DNA from: Phenylobacterium sp.
GTDB taxonomy: Bacteria > Pseudomonadota > Alphaproteobacteria > Caulobacterales > Caulobacteraceae
Reading direction: 5' to 3'
NCBI RefSeq assembly: GCF_004799515.1
Contig: NZ_SSMX01000014.1
Coordinates: forward strand, 62,001-126,000
DNA: 64,000 bases
The notes beneath the pieces are model-generated. The model was not told where the DNA came from. It saw nothing but the letters and a program-made list of their open reading frames with translations, and ran no database searches. The translations under genes were made by a program, and so were the position numbers. Position 1 is the stretch's first letter, and the number at the start of each line of letters is the position of its first letter. Of the stretch, positions 45,923 through 54,717 are shown one piece after another.

Positions 45923-47926
45923 TCAGCTGCGCACCTTCACATAGTCGCCGGGGGCGTCGCCCAGGGACTTCAGCGGCCCCTTGGCGGGGTCGCGCGCCGG
46001 GACCTGGCCGCCGGAGCGGGCCTTCAGCCACTCGATCCAGTGCGGCCACCAGGAGCCGGGCGTCTCGGTCGCGCCGGCCTGCCAGTCCTCGAGCGTCGCC
46101 GGCAGCTTGTCGTTGCTCCAGTACTGGTACTTCTTCGCCGCGGGCGCATTGATCACGCCGGCGATGTGGCCGGAGCCGGCCATGTTGAAGACCACCGGCC
46201 CGCCGAACAGCTGCGCGCCGCGATAAACCGAACGGGCCGGCGCGATGTGGTCCTCCCGCGAAGCCTGCACGAAGACCGGCGTCTTCACCGTCTTCAGGTC
46301 CAGCTTCAGCCCGTCCAGCTCCAGCTCACCCTTGGCCAGCGCGTTGTCGCCATAGAAGCGGCGCAGATAGAACAGGTGGAGGGTCTTGGGCATCCGCGTC
46401 TGGTCGGAGTTCCAGAACAGAAGGTCGAAGGGCTTCGGCTCCTTGCCCATCAGGTAGTTGTTCACGAAGAACGACCAGATCAGGTCGTTGGCGCGCAGGG
46501 AGTTGAAGGTGTCGGCCATGGCCTGGCCCGACAGCACGCCGCCGCCCTCGTCCATCTTGCCTTCGAGATCCTTCAGCCAGTCCTCGTTGGTGAACAGCAG
46601 AAGGTCGCCGGCCTCGGAGAAGTCCTGCTGGGCGGCGAAGAAGGTGGCCGACGCGATCCGCTCGTCGCCCTTGGCCGCCATGTGCGCCAGGGTGGCCGAG
46701 AGCAGGGTGCCCCCGATGCAGTAGCCGACGGTGTTGACCCGATCGACGCCGCACTGGTCCATCGCCGCCTGCGTCCCGGCGTAGATGCCCTCGCGCATAT
46801 AGTCCTCGAAGGTGCGGGTAGAGAGTTCCGGCGTCGGGTTCACCCAGGAGGCCACGAACACCGTGATGCCCTGGGCGCTCAGCCAGCGGATCATCGAATT
46901 CTCGGGCCGCAGATCGAGGATGTAGAACTTGTTGATCCACGGCGGGAAGATCACCAACGGGATCTCGCTGACGCTCTCCGTCGTCGGAGAAAATTGCAGC
47001 AACTCTATGATTTCGTTGCGGAACACGACCTTGCCGGGGGCGGTGGCCACGTTCTCGCCGATCTTGAACATCTCATAGTCGGTCTGGGCGATGGAGAGCT
47101 GGCCGCCGCCGCGCTCCAGGTCGGAGGCGAAGTTCGCCATGCCGCGCACCAGGCTCTCACCGCCGGTGGCCATCACCTCGCGCAGCGCCGTGGGGTTGGA
47201 CGCCAGGAAGTTCGAGGGCGAAAAGGCGTCGGTCAGCATCTTCATGAAGAACTCGACCCGCCGCTTGGTCATCGGCTCGACGTCCTCGACCTCGGCCACC
47301 AGGCTGTTCATCCAGTTGGCGGTGAGCAGGTAGGACTGCTTCATCACGTCGAAGACGGGGTTCTCCGACCAGTCGGGATCGGCGAATCGCTTGTCGCCGC
47401 GCGCCGGCTCGGCGACCGGGTCGGGCGTCTCGCCGCCCATGCGCCGGGCCGTGGCCTGCCACAGGTCGAGATAGCGGGAGAAGAGGTCGGCCTGGGCGCG
47501 CATCAGCCGGTCTGGCTGGGCGGCCAGGCGGCCCATGACCTCGGTCAGCGCCGGGGCCACATGGAACGGATCGGGCGACAGCGCGGCCGGCCGGTCGGCC
47601 TGGCGCAGAGCCATCTCGGCGATCGCGCCCTGGGCGGTCAGCGCCGCGCGCGCCAAGTTCATCGAGAGCTTCTCCACCACCGCCCGCTGCTCGGCGCTGA
47701 GCGAGATGGGTTCGGGCGGCGAGGGCGCGAATGGGGGAATCTGCGGCGCCGTCGCGGTAGACGCCGTGGCCGGCGGCAGCTGTTCCGGCCGGGGCGATTT
47801 CGCCTTGCCGTTGGCTTTGCCCTTTGTCTTCGGCGGTTTGCCGCCGCTCATCTCAGCCTTGGACGCCTTAGCCTTTGCGGCCTTCGGCGTCTTGGCGGCC
47901 TTGGTCGGCGAGTTCTGCCCGCTCAT
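45923..47926 (-). CDS. phaC: Class I poly(3-hydroxyalkanoate) synthase
   Basis: A 667-residue PHA polymerase. The nucleophile Cys403 is in the lipase-like box GYCIGG, the Asp in ASREDHIAP and the His in GSGHIAGVIN. NEIIELLQFSP, PLVIFPPWINKFYILDL and the C-terminal GSWWPHWIEWLKARSG are class I signatures. A Lys/Ala-rich N-terminal extension (about 80 residues) makes it longer than the Cupriavidus enzyme. GGGAGG eight bases upstream supports the ATG at 47926. phaA/phaB are not adjacent. Confidence 0.94.
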   Translation of the reverse strand: MSGQNSPTKAAKTPKAAKAKASKAEMSGGKPPKTKGKANGKAKSPRPEQLPPATASTATAPQIPPFAPSPPEPISLSAEQRAVVEKLSMNLARAALTAQGAIAEMALRQADRPAALSPDPFHVAPALTEVMGRLAAQPDRLMRAQADLFSRYLDLWQATARRMGGETPDPVAEPARGDKRFADPDWSENPVFDVMKQSYLLTANWMNSLVAEVEDVEPMTKRRVEFFMKMLTDAFSPSNFLASNPTALREVMATGGESLVRGMANFASDLERGGGQLSIAQTDYEMFKIGENVATAPGKVVFRNEIIELLQFSPTTESVSEIPLVIFPPWINKFYILDLRPENSMIRWLSAQGITVFVASWVNPTPELSTRTFEDYMREGIYAGTQAAMDQCGVDRVNTVGYCIGGTLLSATLAHMAAKGDERIASATFFAAQQDFSEAGDLLLFTNEDWLKDLEGKMDEGGGVLSGQAMADTFNSLRANDLIWSFFVNNYLMGKEPKPFDLLFWNSDQTRMPKTLHLFYLRRFYGDNALAKGELELDGLKLDLKTVKTPVFVQASREDHIAPARSVYRGAQLFGGPVVFNMAGSGHIAGVINAPAAKKYQYWSNDKLPATLEDWQAGATETPGSWWPHWIEWLKARSGGQVPARDPAKGPLKSLGDAPGDYVKVRS

Positions 47927-48025
47927 TGGATCGTCCTCCCGGCGGCGAAAGCGCGCGCGCCCTTTCGCCGATCTCGATGATCGCATAAACCGGACCGGAA
48001 AATGCCAGTCCGGTCGAGCCCTTTT

Positions 48026-48460
48026 ATGAACGCCCGCCCCGGCCTTGCGGCTGCGAAGCTTCTGGCGAGCCTCTGCGTCTGCGGTCTGGCCGGCGCTTGC
48101 ATCACCGCGCCCTTCCACGACGCCAAGGTCGATCCGCGCTCGCCGATCGCCGCGGAGGTCGCCCGGACCGTCAGGCCCGACGCGCCGTTCCCGACCTTCG
48201 TCAACTTCCCGAAAAAGCCGACCGACGTCCGACCGCACCGGCAATATGGGTACGCCGCCGCTCAGGTCGAGCTCGACGCCGCCGCCATCGTCGCCGGCAC
48301 GGCGGATTCCACCTGGACGCTCAGCGACACCGAGGCCTTCGCCATGCAGGCCCGCGCCGACGCCGGCCCCGAGCTGCCGCCGCCGGACCCGGCGGACACC
48401 GCGGCTTTCGCCAAGGATCAGAGGGCCCGAGCTACGCCGCCTCCGCCGCCCAAGCGCTAA
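48026..48460 (+). CDS. Putative small lipoprotein
   Basis: A 144-residue protein with signal peptide and lipobox (CGLAGACITAPF), predicting a lipidated Cys near residue 25. The mature part, RSPIAAEVARTVRPDAPFPTFVNFPKKPTDVRP, then Ala- and Pro-rich segments, resembles no family I know. A start at 48002 adds eight residues and cannot be excluded. It is divergent from phaC across about 100 bases. Confidence 0.65.
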   Translation: MNARPGLAAAKLLASLCVCGLAGACITAPFHDAKVDPRSPIAAEVARTVRPDAPFPTFVNFPKKPTDVRPHRQYGYAAAQVELDAAAIVAGTADSTWTLSDTEAFAMQARADAGPELPPPDPADTAAFAKDQRARATPPPPPKR

Positions 48461-48589
48461 GCTTAAGGGCCTGCGGAGGCTGAAAATTTCATCGAACCAT
48501 GGCTTGGCTGGCTCCCGCCCGGAGTCTATCCATGCCCGCCTTCACCTTCGAAGAAGCCGCACGGGCCTTTCGCGGCGCAAGATTTCACC

Positions 48590-49810
48590 ATGACCCCCGA
48601 TTTCCATCGCATTCGCCGGCTTCCGCCCTACGTCCTCGAAGAGGTCAACCGCATCAAGGCGCGGCTGCGCGCCCAGGGTGTCGACATCATCGACTTCGGC
48701 ATGGGCAACCCGGACATGCCCACCCCCAAGCATATCGTCGACAAGCTGGTGGAGACCGCCCGCGACCCCAAGGCCGGCCGTTATTCCGCCTCCAAGGGCA
48801 TCGTGGGCCTCCGCCGCGCCATGGCCGGCTACTACGACCGCCGCTTCGGCGTGAAGCTCGACCCCGACAGCGAGGTGATCGCGACTCTGGGCTCCAAGGA
48901 AGGCTTCGCCAACCTCGCCCAGGCCCTGACCGCGCCGGGCGACGTCATCGTCTGCCCGAACCCGGCCTATCCGATCCACGCCTACGGCTTCATCATGGCC
49001 GGCGGAGTGATCCGCCACGTGCCGGCGCTGTCGCCGGAGGACTATCTGGCGGGCGTCAGCCGGGCGGTGAAGCACTCCGTGCCGCCGCCCACGGTGCTGA
49101 TCCTCAGCTATCCGTCGAACCCGACGGCCCAGTGCGTCGACCTGGACTTCTACAAGGACGCCATCGCACTCGCGAAGAAGCACGAGATGCTGGTGATCTC
49201 CGACATCGCCTATTCGGAGATCTATTTCGACGGCGCCCCGCCGCCCTCGGTGCTGCAGGTCGATGGCGCCAAGGACATCGCCGTCGAGGTCAATTCGCTC
49301 TCTAAGACCTACGCCATGGCCGGCTGGCGGGTGGGCATGGTGGTGGGCAACGCCCGTATCTGCGCGGCGCTGGCGCGGGTGAAGTCCTACCTCGACTACG
49401 GGGCCTACACCCCGATCCAGGTCGCCGCCGCCGCGGCGCTGAACGGCCCGCAGGACTGCGTTGAGGAGATCCGCGGCATCTACAAGTCCCGCCGCGACGT
49501 GCTGGTCGAGACCATGGCCCGCGCCGGCTGGGACATCCCGTCGCCCAGCGCCTCGATGTTCGCCTGGGCGCCAGTGCCGGAACAGTTCAAGGCCGCCGGC
49601 TCGCTGCTGTTCTCCAAGCTCCTGGTCGAGGAGGCCGGCGTCGCCGTGGCGCCGGGCGTGGGCTTCGGGGAGTACGGCGAGGGCTTCGTCCGCGTCGGCC
49701 TGGTCGAGAACGAGCACCGCATCCGCCAGGCCGCCCGCAACGTGAAGAAGTTCCTCAGCCAGGCCGACGACGTCCTGGCCCGCCACCACAACGCCCTGGC
49801 CGCGCAATGA
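48590..49810 (+). CDS. alaC: Class I aminotransferase, AlaC-like
   Basis: A 406-residue PLP enzyme. RIRRLPPYVLEEVNRIKARLRAQGVDIIDFGMGNPDMPTP closely follows AlaC (glutamate-pyruvate aminotransferase). The PLP Lys is in VNSLSKTYAMAGWRVGM; YPSNPTAQ and the C-terminal Arg block VRVGLVENEHRIRQA are present. Its stop overlaps hom by ATGA. The pairing suggests amino-acid synthesis from pyruvate or aspartate family precursors. The exact keto acid is inferred. Confidence 0.87.
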   Translation: MTPDFHRIRRLPPYVLEEVNRIKARLRAQGVDIIDFGMGNPDMPTPKHIVDKLVETARDPKAGRYSASKGIVGLRRAMAGYYDRRFGVKLDPDSEVIATLGSKEGFANLAQALTAPGDVIVCPNPAYPIHAYGFIMAGGVIRHVPALSPEDYLAGVSRAVKHSVPPPTVLILSYPSNPTAQCVDLDFYKDAIALAKKHEMLVISDIAYSEIYFDGAPPPSVLQVDGAKDIAVEVNSLSKTYAMAGWRVGMVVGNARICAALARVKSYLDYGAYTPIQVAAAAALNGPQDCVEEIRGIYKSRRDVLVETMARAGWDIPSPSASMFAWAPVPEQFKAAGSLLFSKLLVEEAGVAVAPGVGFGEYGEGFVRVGLVENEHRIRQAARNVKKFLSQADDVLARHHNALAAQ

Positions 49811-51099
49811 CTCAGCAGAAAACCTGGCGCGTCGGCGTCGCCGGCCTGGGGACGGTGGGCGCGGGCCTTTTGACCTTCCTGGCCGAGCATCCCGACTTCG
49901 CCCCGGCGGGCGGGCGGGCCAGCGTCACGGGCGTCTCGGCGCGCTCGCGCTCACGGCCGCGGCCCTTCGACATCTCGGGCCTGCCCTGGTTCGACGATCC
50001 GGTGGCGCTCGCCACCTCCGCCGAGACCGACGTCTTCGTCGAACTGATCGGCGGCTCCGACGGCCCGGCCAAGGCCGCGGTGGAGGCCGCGCTCTCCGCC
50101 GGCAAGCCGGTGGTCACCGCCAACAAGGCCCTGATCGCCGAGCATGGCGCCGAACTCGCCGCCCTGGCCGAGTCCAAGGGGGCGCCCTTGCTGTTCGAGG
50201 CCGCGGTGATGGGGGGCGTCCCGGCGGTGAAGATGGTCCGCGAGGCCCTGGTCGGCGATGAGATCAAGTCGGTGGCCGGCATCCTCAACGGCACCTGCAA
50301 CTACATTTTGACCGAGATGGAGGCGACCGGCCGCGCCTTCGCCGAGGTCCTGGCCGAGGCCCAGCGCCTGGGCTACGCCGAGGCCGACCCGACCATGGAC
50401 GTCGGCGGGTTCGACGCGGCCCACAAGATCTCCATCCTGGCGGCGCTGGCCTTCGGCTGCGCCCCCAATTACGCCGCCGCCGAGATCGAAGGCATCGCCG
50501 GCGTCGAGCTTCTGGACATCCAGCTCGCCCGCGACCTGGGCTACCGGATCAAGCTGGTGGCCTCCGCCGACCGCTCACCGGACGGGGTGCTGGTGCGCGT
50601 GCATCCGTCGCTCGCCCCGCTGGCGCATCCGTTGGCGCAAGCGGGCGGGGCGCTGAACGCCCTCTTCATCGAAGGCCGCCGCACCGGCCGCATCTTCGTC
50701 CAGGGTCCGGGCGCAGGCGCCGGCCCCACCGCCGCGGCGGTCGCCGCCGACCTCGCCGATGTGATGGCCGGCGCCGTCCGCCCGGTCTTCCAGGCCCCGG
50801 CCGCGAGCCTTTCGCCCTTCACGCCTGTCGATCCTTCGAAGAGCATCGGCCGCGCCTACCTTCGCCTGTCGGTGAAGGATGAGCCCGGGGTGATCGCCGC
50901 GGTCTCCGAGACCCTCGCCGAGGCCGGCGTCTCAATCGAGAGCTTCCTGCAGAAGCTGGTGGAGAACGCCAGCGGCGTGCCGATCGTGCTGACCACCCAC
51001 GCGGTGGCCGAATCCGTGCTGAAGGCGGCTATCGAGCGCATCGCCAGCCTGCCGGCTGTGCTCGACCGTCCAAGGCTGCTACGCATCGCCCGAATTTAG
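49807..51099 (+). CDS. hom: Homoserine dehydrogenase
   Basis: A 430-residue enzyme reducing aspartate semialdehyde to homoserine. GVAGLGTVGAGLL is the nucleotide fold, ANKALIAEHGAEL and AGILNGTCNYILTEME the catalytic core, and the C-terminal ACT domain (about 350-430, LRLSVKDEPGVIAAVSETL) gives threonine feedback. Followed by glpX after 58 bases. Confidence 0.95.
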   Translation: MTQQKTWRVGVAGLGTVGAGLLTFLAEHPDFAPAGGRASVTGVSARSRSRPRPFDISGLPWFDDPVALATSAETDVFVELIGGSDGPAKAAVEAALSAGKPVVTANKALIAEHGAELAALAESKGAPLLFEAAVMGGVPAVKMVREALVGDEIKSVAGILNGTCNYILTEMEATGRAFAEVLAEAQRLGYAEADPTMDVGGFDAAHKISILAALAFGCAPNYAAAEIEGIAGVELLDIQLARDLGYRIKLVASADRSPDGVLVRVHPSLAPLAHPLAQAGGALNALFIEGRRTGRIFVQGPGAGAGPTAAAVAADLADVMAGAVRPVFQAPAASLSPFTPVDPSKSIGRAYLRLSVKDEPGVIAAVSETLAEAGVSIESFLQKLVENASGVPIVLTTHAVAESVLKAAIERIASLPAVLDRPRLLRIARI

Positions 51100-51157
51100 A
51101 CCTGGGCCCGAATTTGCAGCGGGGCTCGAACTTAGAAAAGCTGGGGACATCCAAGAG

Positions 51158-52111
51158 ATGAGTTCCGAAAACCTGGACCGCAGCCTCGTGCTGGACGCGG
51201 TCCGTGTCACCGAGGCCGCCGCCATCGCCGCCTGGAAGATGGTCGGCCGCGGCGACGAGAAGGCCGCCGACCAAGCCGCCGTCGACGCCATGCGCACGGC
51301 GCTCAACGACCTGGAGCTGGATGGCGAGATCGTCATCGGCGAGGGCGAACGCGACGAGGCGCCGATGCTCTACATCGGCGAGAAGGTCGGCAAGGGCGGC
51401 AAGCACAAGATCGACATCGCCCTCGATCCCCTGGAAGGCACCACGCTGACCGCCAAGGCCATGGCCAATGCGCTGGCGGTGATGGCCTGGGCGCCCAAGG
51501 GCACCATGCTGAACGCGCCTGACACCTACATGGACAAGATCGCCTGCGGCCCGGGCTATCCGGCCGGCGTGATCGACCTCGACAAGACCCCGGCCGAGAA
51601 CGTCCAGTCGCTCGCCAAGGCCAAGGGCGTGGCGCCGGAAGAGCTGACGGTCTGCGTCCTCGACCGGCCACGCCACGCCGAGATCATCGCCAGCCTGCGC
51701 TCGGTGGGCTGCCGCATCTACCTGATCACCGACGGCGACGTGGCCGGGGTGATGAACACCGCCGACCCCTCGACCGGCGTCGACCTCTATGTGGGGCAGG
51801 GCGGGGCGCCGGAGGGCGTGCTGGCCTGTGCGGCGCTGAAATGCGTCGGCGGCCAGTTCCAGGGCCGGCTGGTGTTCCGCAACGCCGATGAGCGGGCCCG
51901 CGCGGCCCGGGTCGGCATCACCGACCTCGACCGCAAGTACGACCTGCACGAGATGGTCCGCGCCGACGCCATTTTCGCCGCCACCGGCGTCACCGACGGC
52001 GCCCTGCTCGACGGGGTGAAGCTGGAGGGCGGCTTCGTCCACACCCATACCCTGGTGCTGAACTCGGCCACCCGCACAGCCCGGGAAGTCCGGATGAAGC
52101 GGCCGGTTTAG
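51158..52111 (+). CDS. glpX: Class II fructose-1,6-bisphosphatase
   Basis: A 317-residue GlpX-type phosphatase of gluconeogenesis. VRVTEAAAIAAWKMVGRGDEKAADQAAVDAMR, EIVIGEGERDEAPMLYIGE, and LDPLEGTTLTAKAMANALAVMA hold the metal and phosphate sites. FSDGDVAGV-type ITDGDVAGVMN and TGVTDGALLDGVK complete it. hom and glpX keep the common alphaproteobacterial order; recJ, normally next, is 8 kb away. The stop overlaps the SDR gene tail to tail. Confidence 0.95.
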   Translation: MSSENLDRSLVLDAVRVTEAAAIAAWKMVGRGDEKAADQAAVDAMRTALNDLELDGEIVIGEGERDEAPMLYIGEKVGKGGKHKIDIALDPLEGTTLTAKAMANALAVMAWAPKGTMLNAPDTYMDKIACGPGYPAGVIDLDKTPAENVQSLAKAKGVAPEELTVCVLDRPRHAEIIASLRSVGCRIYLITDGDVAGVMNTADPSTGVDLYVGQGGAPEGVLACAALKCVGGQFQGRLVFRNADERARAARVGITDLDRKYDLHEMVRADAIFAATGVTDGALLDGVKLEGGFVHTHTLVLNSATRTAREVRMKRPV

Positions 52112-53082
52112 GCGAACCGCTCGCCGACCATCTCTTCGCTCTTGGCCCAGAGCGCCTTGGCGTGCTCGGGGTCGAGGGCGTAGGGGCGCACCCCGCCGCG
52201 GACGGCGAGCATGTCGCCGCCCTCGACGACCTCCGCCACATGGCAGTCCTCGCAGTAGAGGCCGCCGACCGCGTCCGCCGGCGCCACCACCCCGGCCCAG
52301 ACCGAGGTCGCCGCGCCTTGCGGAACGGTCTTCCATTCGAAGGCCGGCTGGCCGGAGGCCGCGTTGGTGGCGTTGATGCTCTCGATCAGGCCCTGCATGA
52401 CCTCGTGGGTCATGTATCGGCCGAGTTCGGTCTGGATGCCGCCGGGGTGGACCGCCGTGGCGCGCACGCCGCGGGCCTTGTGCCGCCGGTCGAACTCGAC
52501 GGCGAACAGGATGTTGGCGGTCTTGGACCGGCCGTAGGCCACGAACTCGGCGTAGTCCGTGTGATCGAAGTTGGGGTCCTCGAGGTCGACGTCGGAGAAC
52601 CGGTGGCCGGAGGACGACAGGTTCACCAGCCGCGATCCTGGGGCGAACAGCGAGGCGATACGGTTGACGAACACGAAGTGGCCCAGGTGGTTGGTGCCGA
52701 ACTGGGTCTCGAAGCCGTCGGTGGTCTTGCCGAAGGGCGTCGCCATGACGCCGGCGTTGGCGATCACCAGGTCGAACGGCCGCCCGTCCGCCAGCAACGC
52801 GTCGGCGCACGCCCGCACGCTCCTCAGGTCGGCGAGGTCGAGTTCGACCAACTCCAGCCCGCCCCCATTCGCGGCGTCGGCCAGCACCTGCGCCGTGGCC
52901 GTCTTGGCCTTGGCGAGGTCGCGGGCCGCGCCCACCACCTGCGCCCCGTGGGCGGCCAGCGCGCGGGCGGTCTCGACGCCCAGGCCGGCGGAGACCCCGG
53001 TGACCAGGACCCGCTTGCCTTTCAGATCGACGCCGGAGAGGACGTCTTCGGTGGTGGAAGTGGCGCCAAAGGATGCGGGCAT
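52108..53082 (-). CDS. Short-chain dehydrogenase/reductase
   Basis: A 324-residue SDR of the retinol-dehydrogenase-like type. TGVSAGLGVETARAL is the cofactor loop, ANAGVMATP the stabilising motif, the catalytic Ser is in LVNLSSSGHRFSDVD and Tyr/Lys in YGRSKTAN. AGGAGTCCTCCC precedes the ATG. It is divergent from a tetR gene across a palindromic operator, so it is probably that repressor's target. The substrate is unknown. Confidence 0.9.
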   Translation of the reverse strand: MPASFGATSTTEDVLSGVDLKGKRVLVTGVSAGLGVETARALAAHGAQVVGAARDLAKAKTATAQVLADAANGGGLELVELDLADLRSVRACADALLADGRPFDLVIANAGVMATPFGKTTDGFETQFGTNHLGHFVFVNRIASLFAPGSRLVNLSSSGHRFSDVDLEDPNFDHTDYAEFVAYGRSKTANILFAVEFDRRHKARGVRATAVHPGGIQTELGRYMTHEVMQGLIESINATNAASGQPAFEWKTVPQGAATSVWAGVVAPADAVGGLYCEDCHVAEVVEGGDMLAVRGGVRPYALDPEHAKALWAKSEEMVGERFA

Positions 53083-53164
53083 GGGAGGACTCCTGCTTGG
53101 AAAGGGCTTGCCTTGCGCGCGACGGTCTTGGCGCGCGGTTGTCGGGCCGCCGTCGATCCACTAT

Positions 53165-53208
53165 AAGCGGAGGATGGCTCCGAATATATACGGAGGGCTC
53201 CTCCGTTT
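53165..53208. promoter_or_regulatory. Nested 44-bp palindrome between SDR and tetR (operator candidate)
   Basis: Outer arms AAGCGGAGGA (53165-53174) and TCCTCCGTTT (53199-53208) and inner arms CTCCG (53178-53182) and CGGAG (53191-53195) are centred on the same ATATAT. All but a few of the 44 positions obey dyad symmetry. Each half contains CGGAGGA-N3-CTCCG, itself an inverted repeat. It lies 19 bases before the tetR GTG and 82 bases before the SDR ATG. Confidence 0.8.
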
Positions 53209-53226
53209 ATCAAGGGCACCGGGTTC

Positions 53227-53802
53227 GTGATTGGCGAGAGTGAGGGACGCAAGCCGCGCGCCGACGCGCTCCGTAACCGCGCCCGCTTGATCGGGGTGGC
53301 CAAGCAGGCCTTCACCGAGATCGGGCCGGAGGTCACCCTCGAGGAGATCGCCCGCCGCGCCGAGGTGGGGATCGGCACCCTCTACCGGCATTTCCCGACC
53401 CGCGACGCCATGGTGGAGGCCGTCTACCGCCACGAGGTCGGCCAGCTGGCTGAGGCCGCGCAAAGCCTTTTGGAGACCCTGCCGCCGGCCGAAGCCTTGC
53501 GGGCCTGGCTCAGGCTCTTCGTCGAATACATGGCCACCAAGCGGGTGATCGCACCGGCCCTGGGCGCGATGGCCGGCGGGGTTTCGGCGCTCTACGAGAC
53601 GTCTGGCTCGCTGATCCGCGCGGCCGTGACCCTGCTGATCGAGCGGGCCATCGCCGCCGGCGACATCCGCGCGGATATCGAGCCCGAAGACCTGATGCAG
53701 GCGCTCTCCGGGCTTTCCTACGGCGCTTCAGCTCCCGGGTGGGACGCCCGCACCCTGCGGCTCATCGACGTCCTGATGAACGGCCTGCGCCCGGAGGCTT
53801 GA
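53227..53802 (+). CDS. TetR family transcriptional regulator
   Basis: A 191-residue repressor with the HTH FTEIGPEVTLEEIARRAEVGIGTLYRHFPTRDAMVEAVYRHE (about 20-65) and a TetR_C-like helical ligand domain (LRAWLRLFVEYMATKRVIAPAL, IERAIAAGDIRADIEPEDLMQALSGLSYG). The start is GTG. Relatives with this ligand domain often control adjacent SDR genes. Divergent from the SDR, sharing the 44-bp palindrome. Confidence 0.9.
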   Translation: MIGESEGRKPRADALRNRARLIGVAKQAFTEIGPEVTLEEIARRAEVGIGTLYRHFPTRDAMVEAVYRHEVGQLAEAAQSLLETLPPAEALRAWLRLFVEYMATKRVIAPALGAMAGGVSALYETSGSLIRAAVTLLIERAIAAGDIRADIEPEDLMQALSGLSYGASAPGWDARTLRLIDVLMNGLRPEA

Positions 53803-53815
53803 GGCGGCCGGCCTG

Positions 53816-54238
53816 TCAGGTCCCGCAACTCGGGGTCGACGCGGACCCGCCTTTGCGCGGGCCGTGCTCCATGAACGCCCAGATGGAATAGCCCATCACA
53901 TAGGCCGTCGCCGTGCCCAGGAGGGCGAGCGGGACCGTGTCGGACACCGGCAGCAGCGAGGTCAGCGCATAGGCCAACCCGCCCAGCATGTAGGCCCAGC
54001 CGCTGACCCGCAGCACCTGCTCCATGCGCAGGGCCTGCTCCGGGCTGCGGTAGGTCCCCAGCATCTTCGGCAGGAAGTTGGCGTAGACCGCCAGCGCCAG
54101 GCCGGTGAACACCGCCAGCGCGCGGACCGCCATGTCGTGCGAGGTGAAGCCCAGCTTCTCCGCGGCCTTCAGCGCCAGGGCGCCGCCGATGTAGGTCCCG
54201 GCCGTGGCGAGGGCGATGGCGAGGTTCCTGTGGATCAT
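53816..54238 (-). CDS. Four-helix membrane protein, SdpI-like partner of ArsR regulator
   Basis: A 140-residue protein with about four hydrophobic helices (5-25, 40-60, 78-95, 100-122). ALAVYANFLPKML and the following RMEQVLRVSGWAYMLGG faintly recall SdpI-family proteins (GNxLPK, W-x-x-x-H/R...GG). The start overlaps the ArsR stop (ATGA), the order of sdpR-sdpI pairs. Assignment is tentative. Confidence 0.6.
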   Translation of the reverse strand: MIHRNLAIALATAGTYIGGALALKAAEKLGFTSHDMAVRALAVFTGLALAVYANFLPKMLGTYRSPEQALRMEQVLRVSGWAYMLGGLAYALTSLLPVSDTVPLALLGTATAYVMGYSIWAFMEHGPRKGGSASTPSCGT

Positions 54239-54573
54239 GACGTGGGCCTCCCGGCGGACTTAGGGGCGGAATTTGCGACGGACGCGGCGTCGTCCGCCGG
54301 CTTGGCCGCCTGCGCGACGGCGCTGAACGCTCCGACGAAGCCCAGGAGCGCATCCTCCAGCACCGACAGTTTCAGGCGATAGATCACCGTCTTCCCCAGC
54401 TTCTGGGCGTCGACGAGATTGGCCTCGCGCAGCACGGCGAAGTGGGTCGACATGGTGGGCTTGGAGACCGGGAAATGGTCGGCCAGCTCGCCCGCCGTCA
54501 TCGGCCGGTCCCGCAGCAGCTCCAGAACGTGGCGGCGCGTCGGGTCGGACAGGGCCTTGAAGACGGCGTTCAT
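54235..54573 (-). CDS. ArsR-type regulator, SdpR-like
   Basis: A 112-residue winged-helix protein: MNAVFKALSDPTRRHVLELLRDRPMTAGELADHFPVSKPTMSTHFAVLREANLVDAQKLGKTVIYRL is very close to the SdpR autorepressor class. It has no Cys metal site, so it does not sense arsenic. In-frame openings further upstream run into a divergent gene and are rejected. It is coupled to a membrane protein and preceded by a perfect palindrome at 54582. Confidence 0.87.
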   Translation of the reverse strand: MNAVFKALSDPTRRHVLELLRDRPMTAGELADHFPVSKPTMSTHFAVLREANLVDAQKLGKTVIYRLKLSVLEDALLGFVGAFSAVAQAAKPADDAASVANSAPKSAGRPTS

Positions 54574-54581
54574 GGGATGAT

Positions 54582-54593
54582 GTTTAGCTAAAC
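54582..54593. promoter_or_regulatory. Perfect 12-bp palindrome before the SdpR-like gene
   Basis: GTTTAGCTAAAC is a perfect dyad eight bases upstream of the ATG, in a position to block transcription or translation start. It is AT-rich in a very GC-rich region and is a natural operator for the SdpR-like protein. Confidence 0.65.
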
Positions 54594-54717
54594 GTCGAAA
54601 TGAAGTCAATCCAACTGCCCGGTCGCCGGCCCCGACCTTCTCGCCGGCGCGGAATCGGCCCCTGATTTCGCGGGGCTCGGTGAAGTTAGCGGGCCCGAAT
54701 CCGATCAGGCCGAGCTG

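Noticed and set aside
45329..47980. 883-codon plus-strand open frame
   Set aside because: Antisense to phaC and the acyltransferase, both of which have full active sites on the minus strand.
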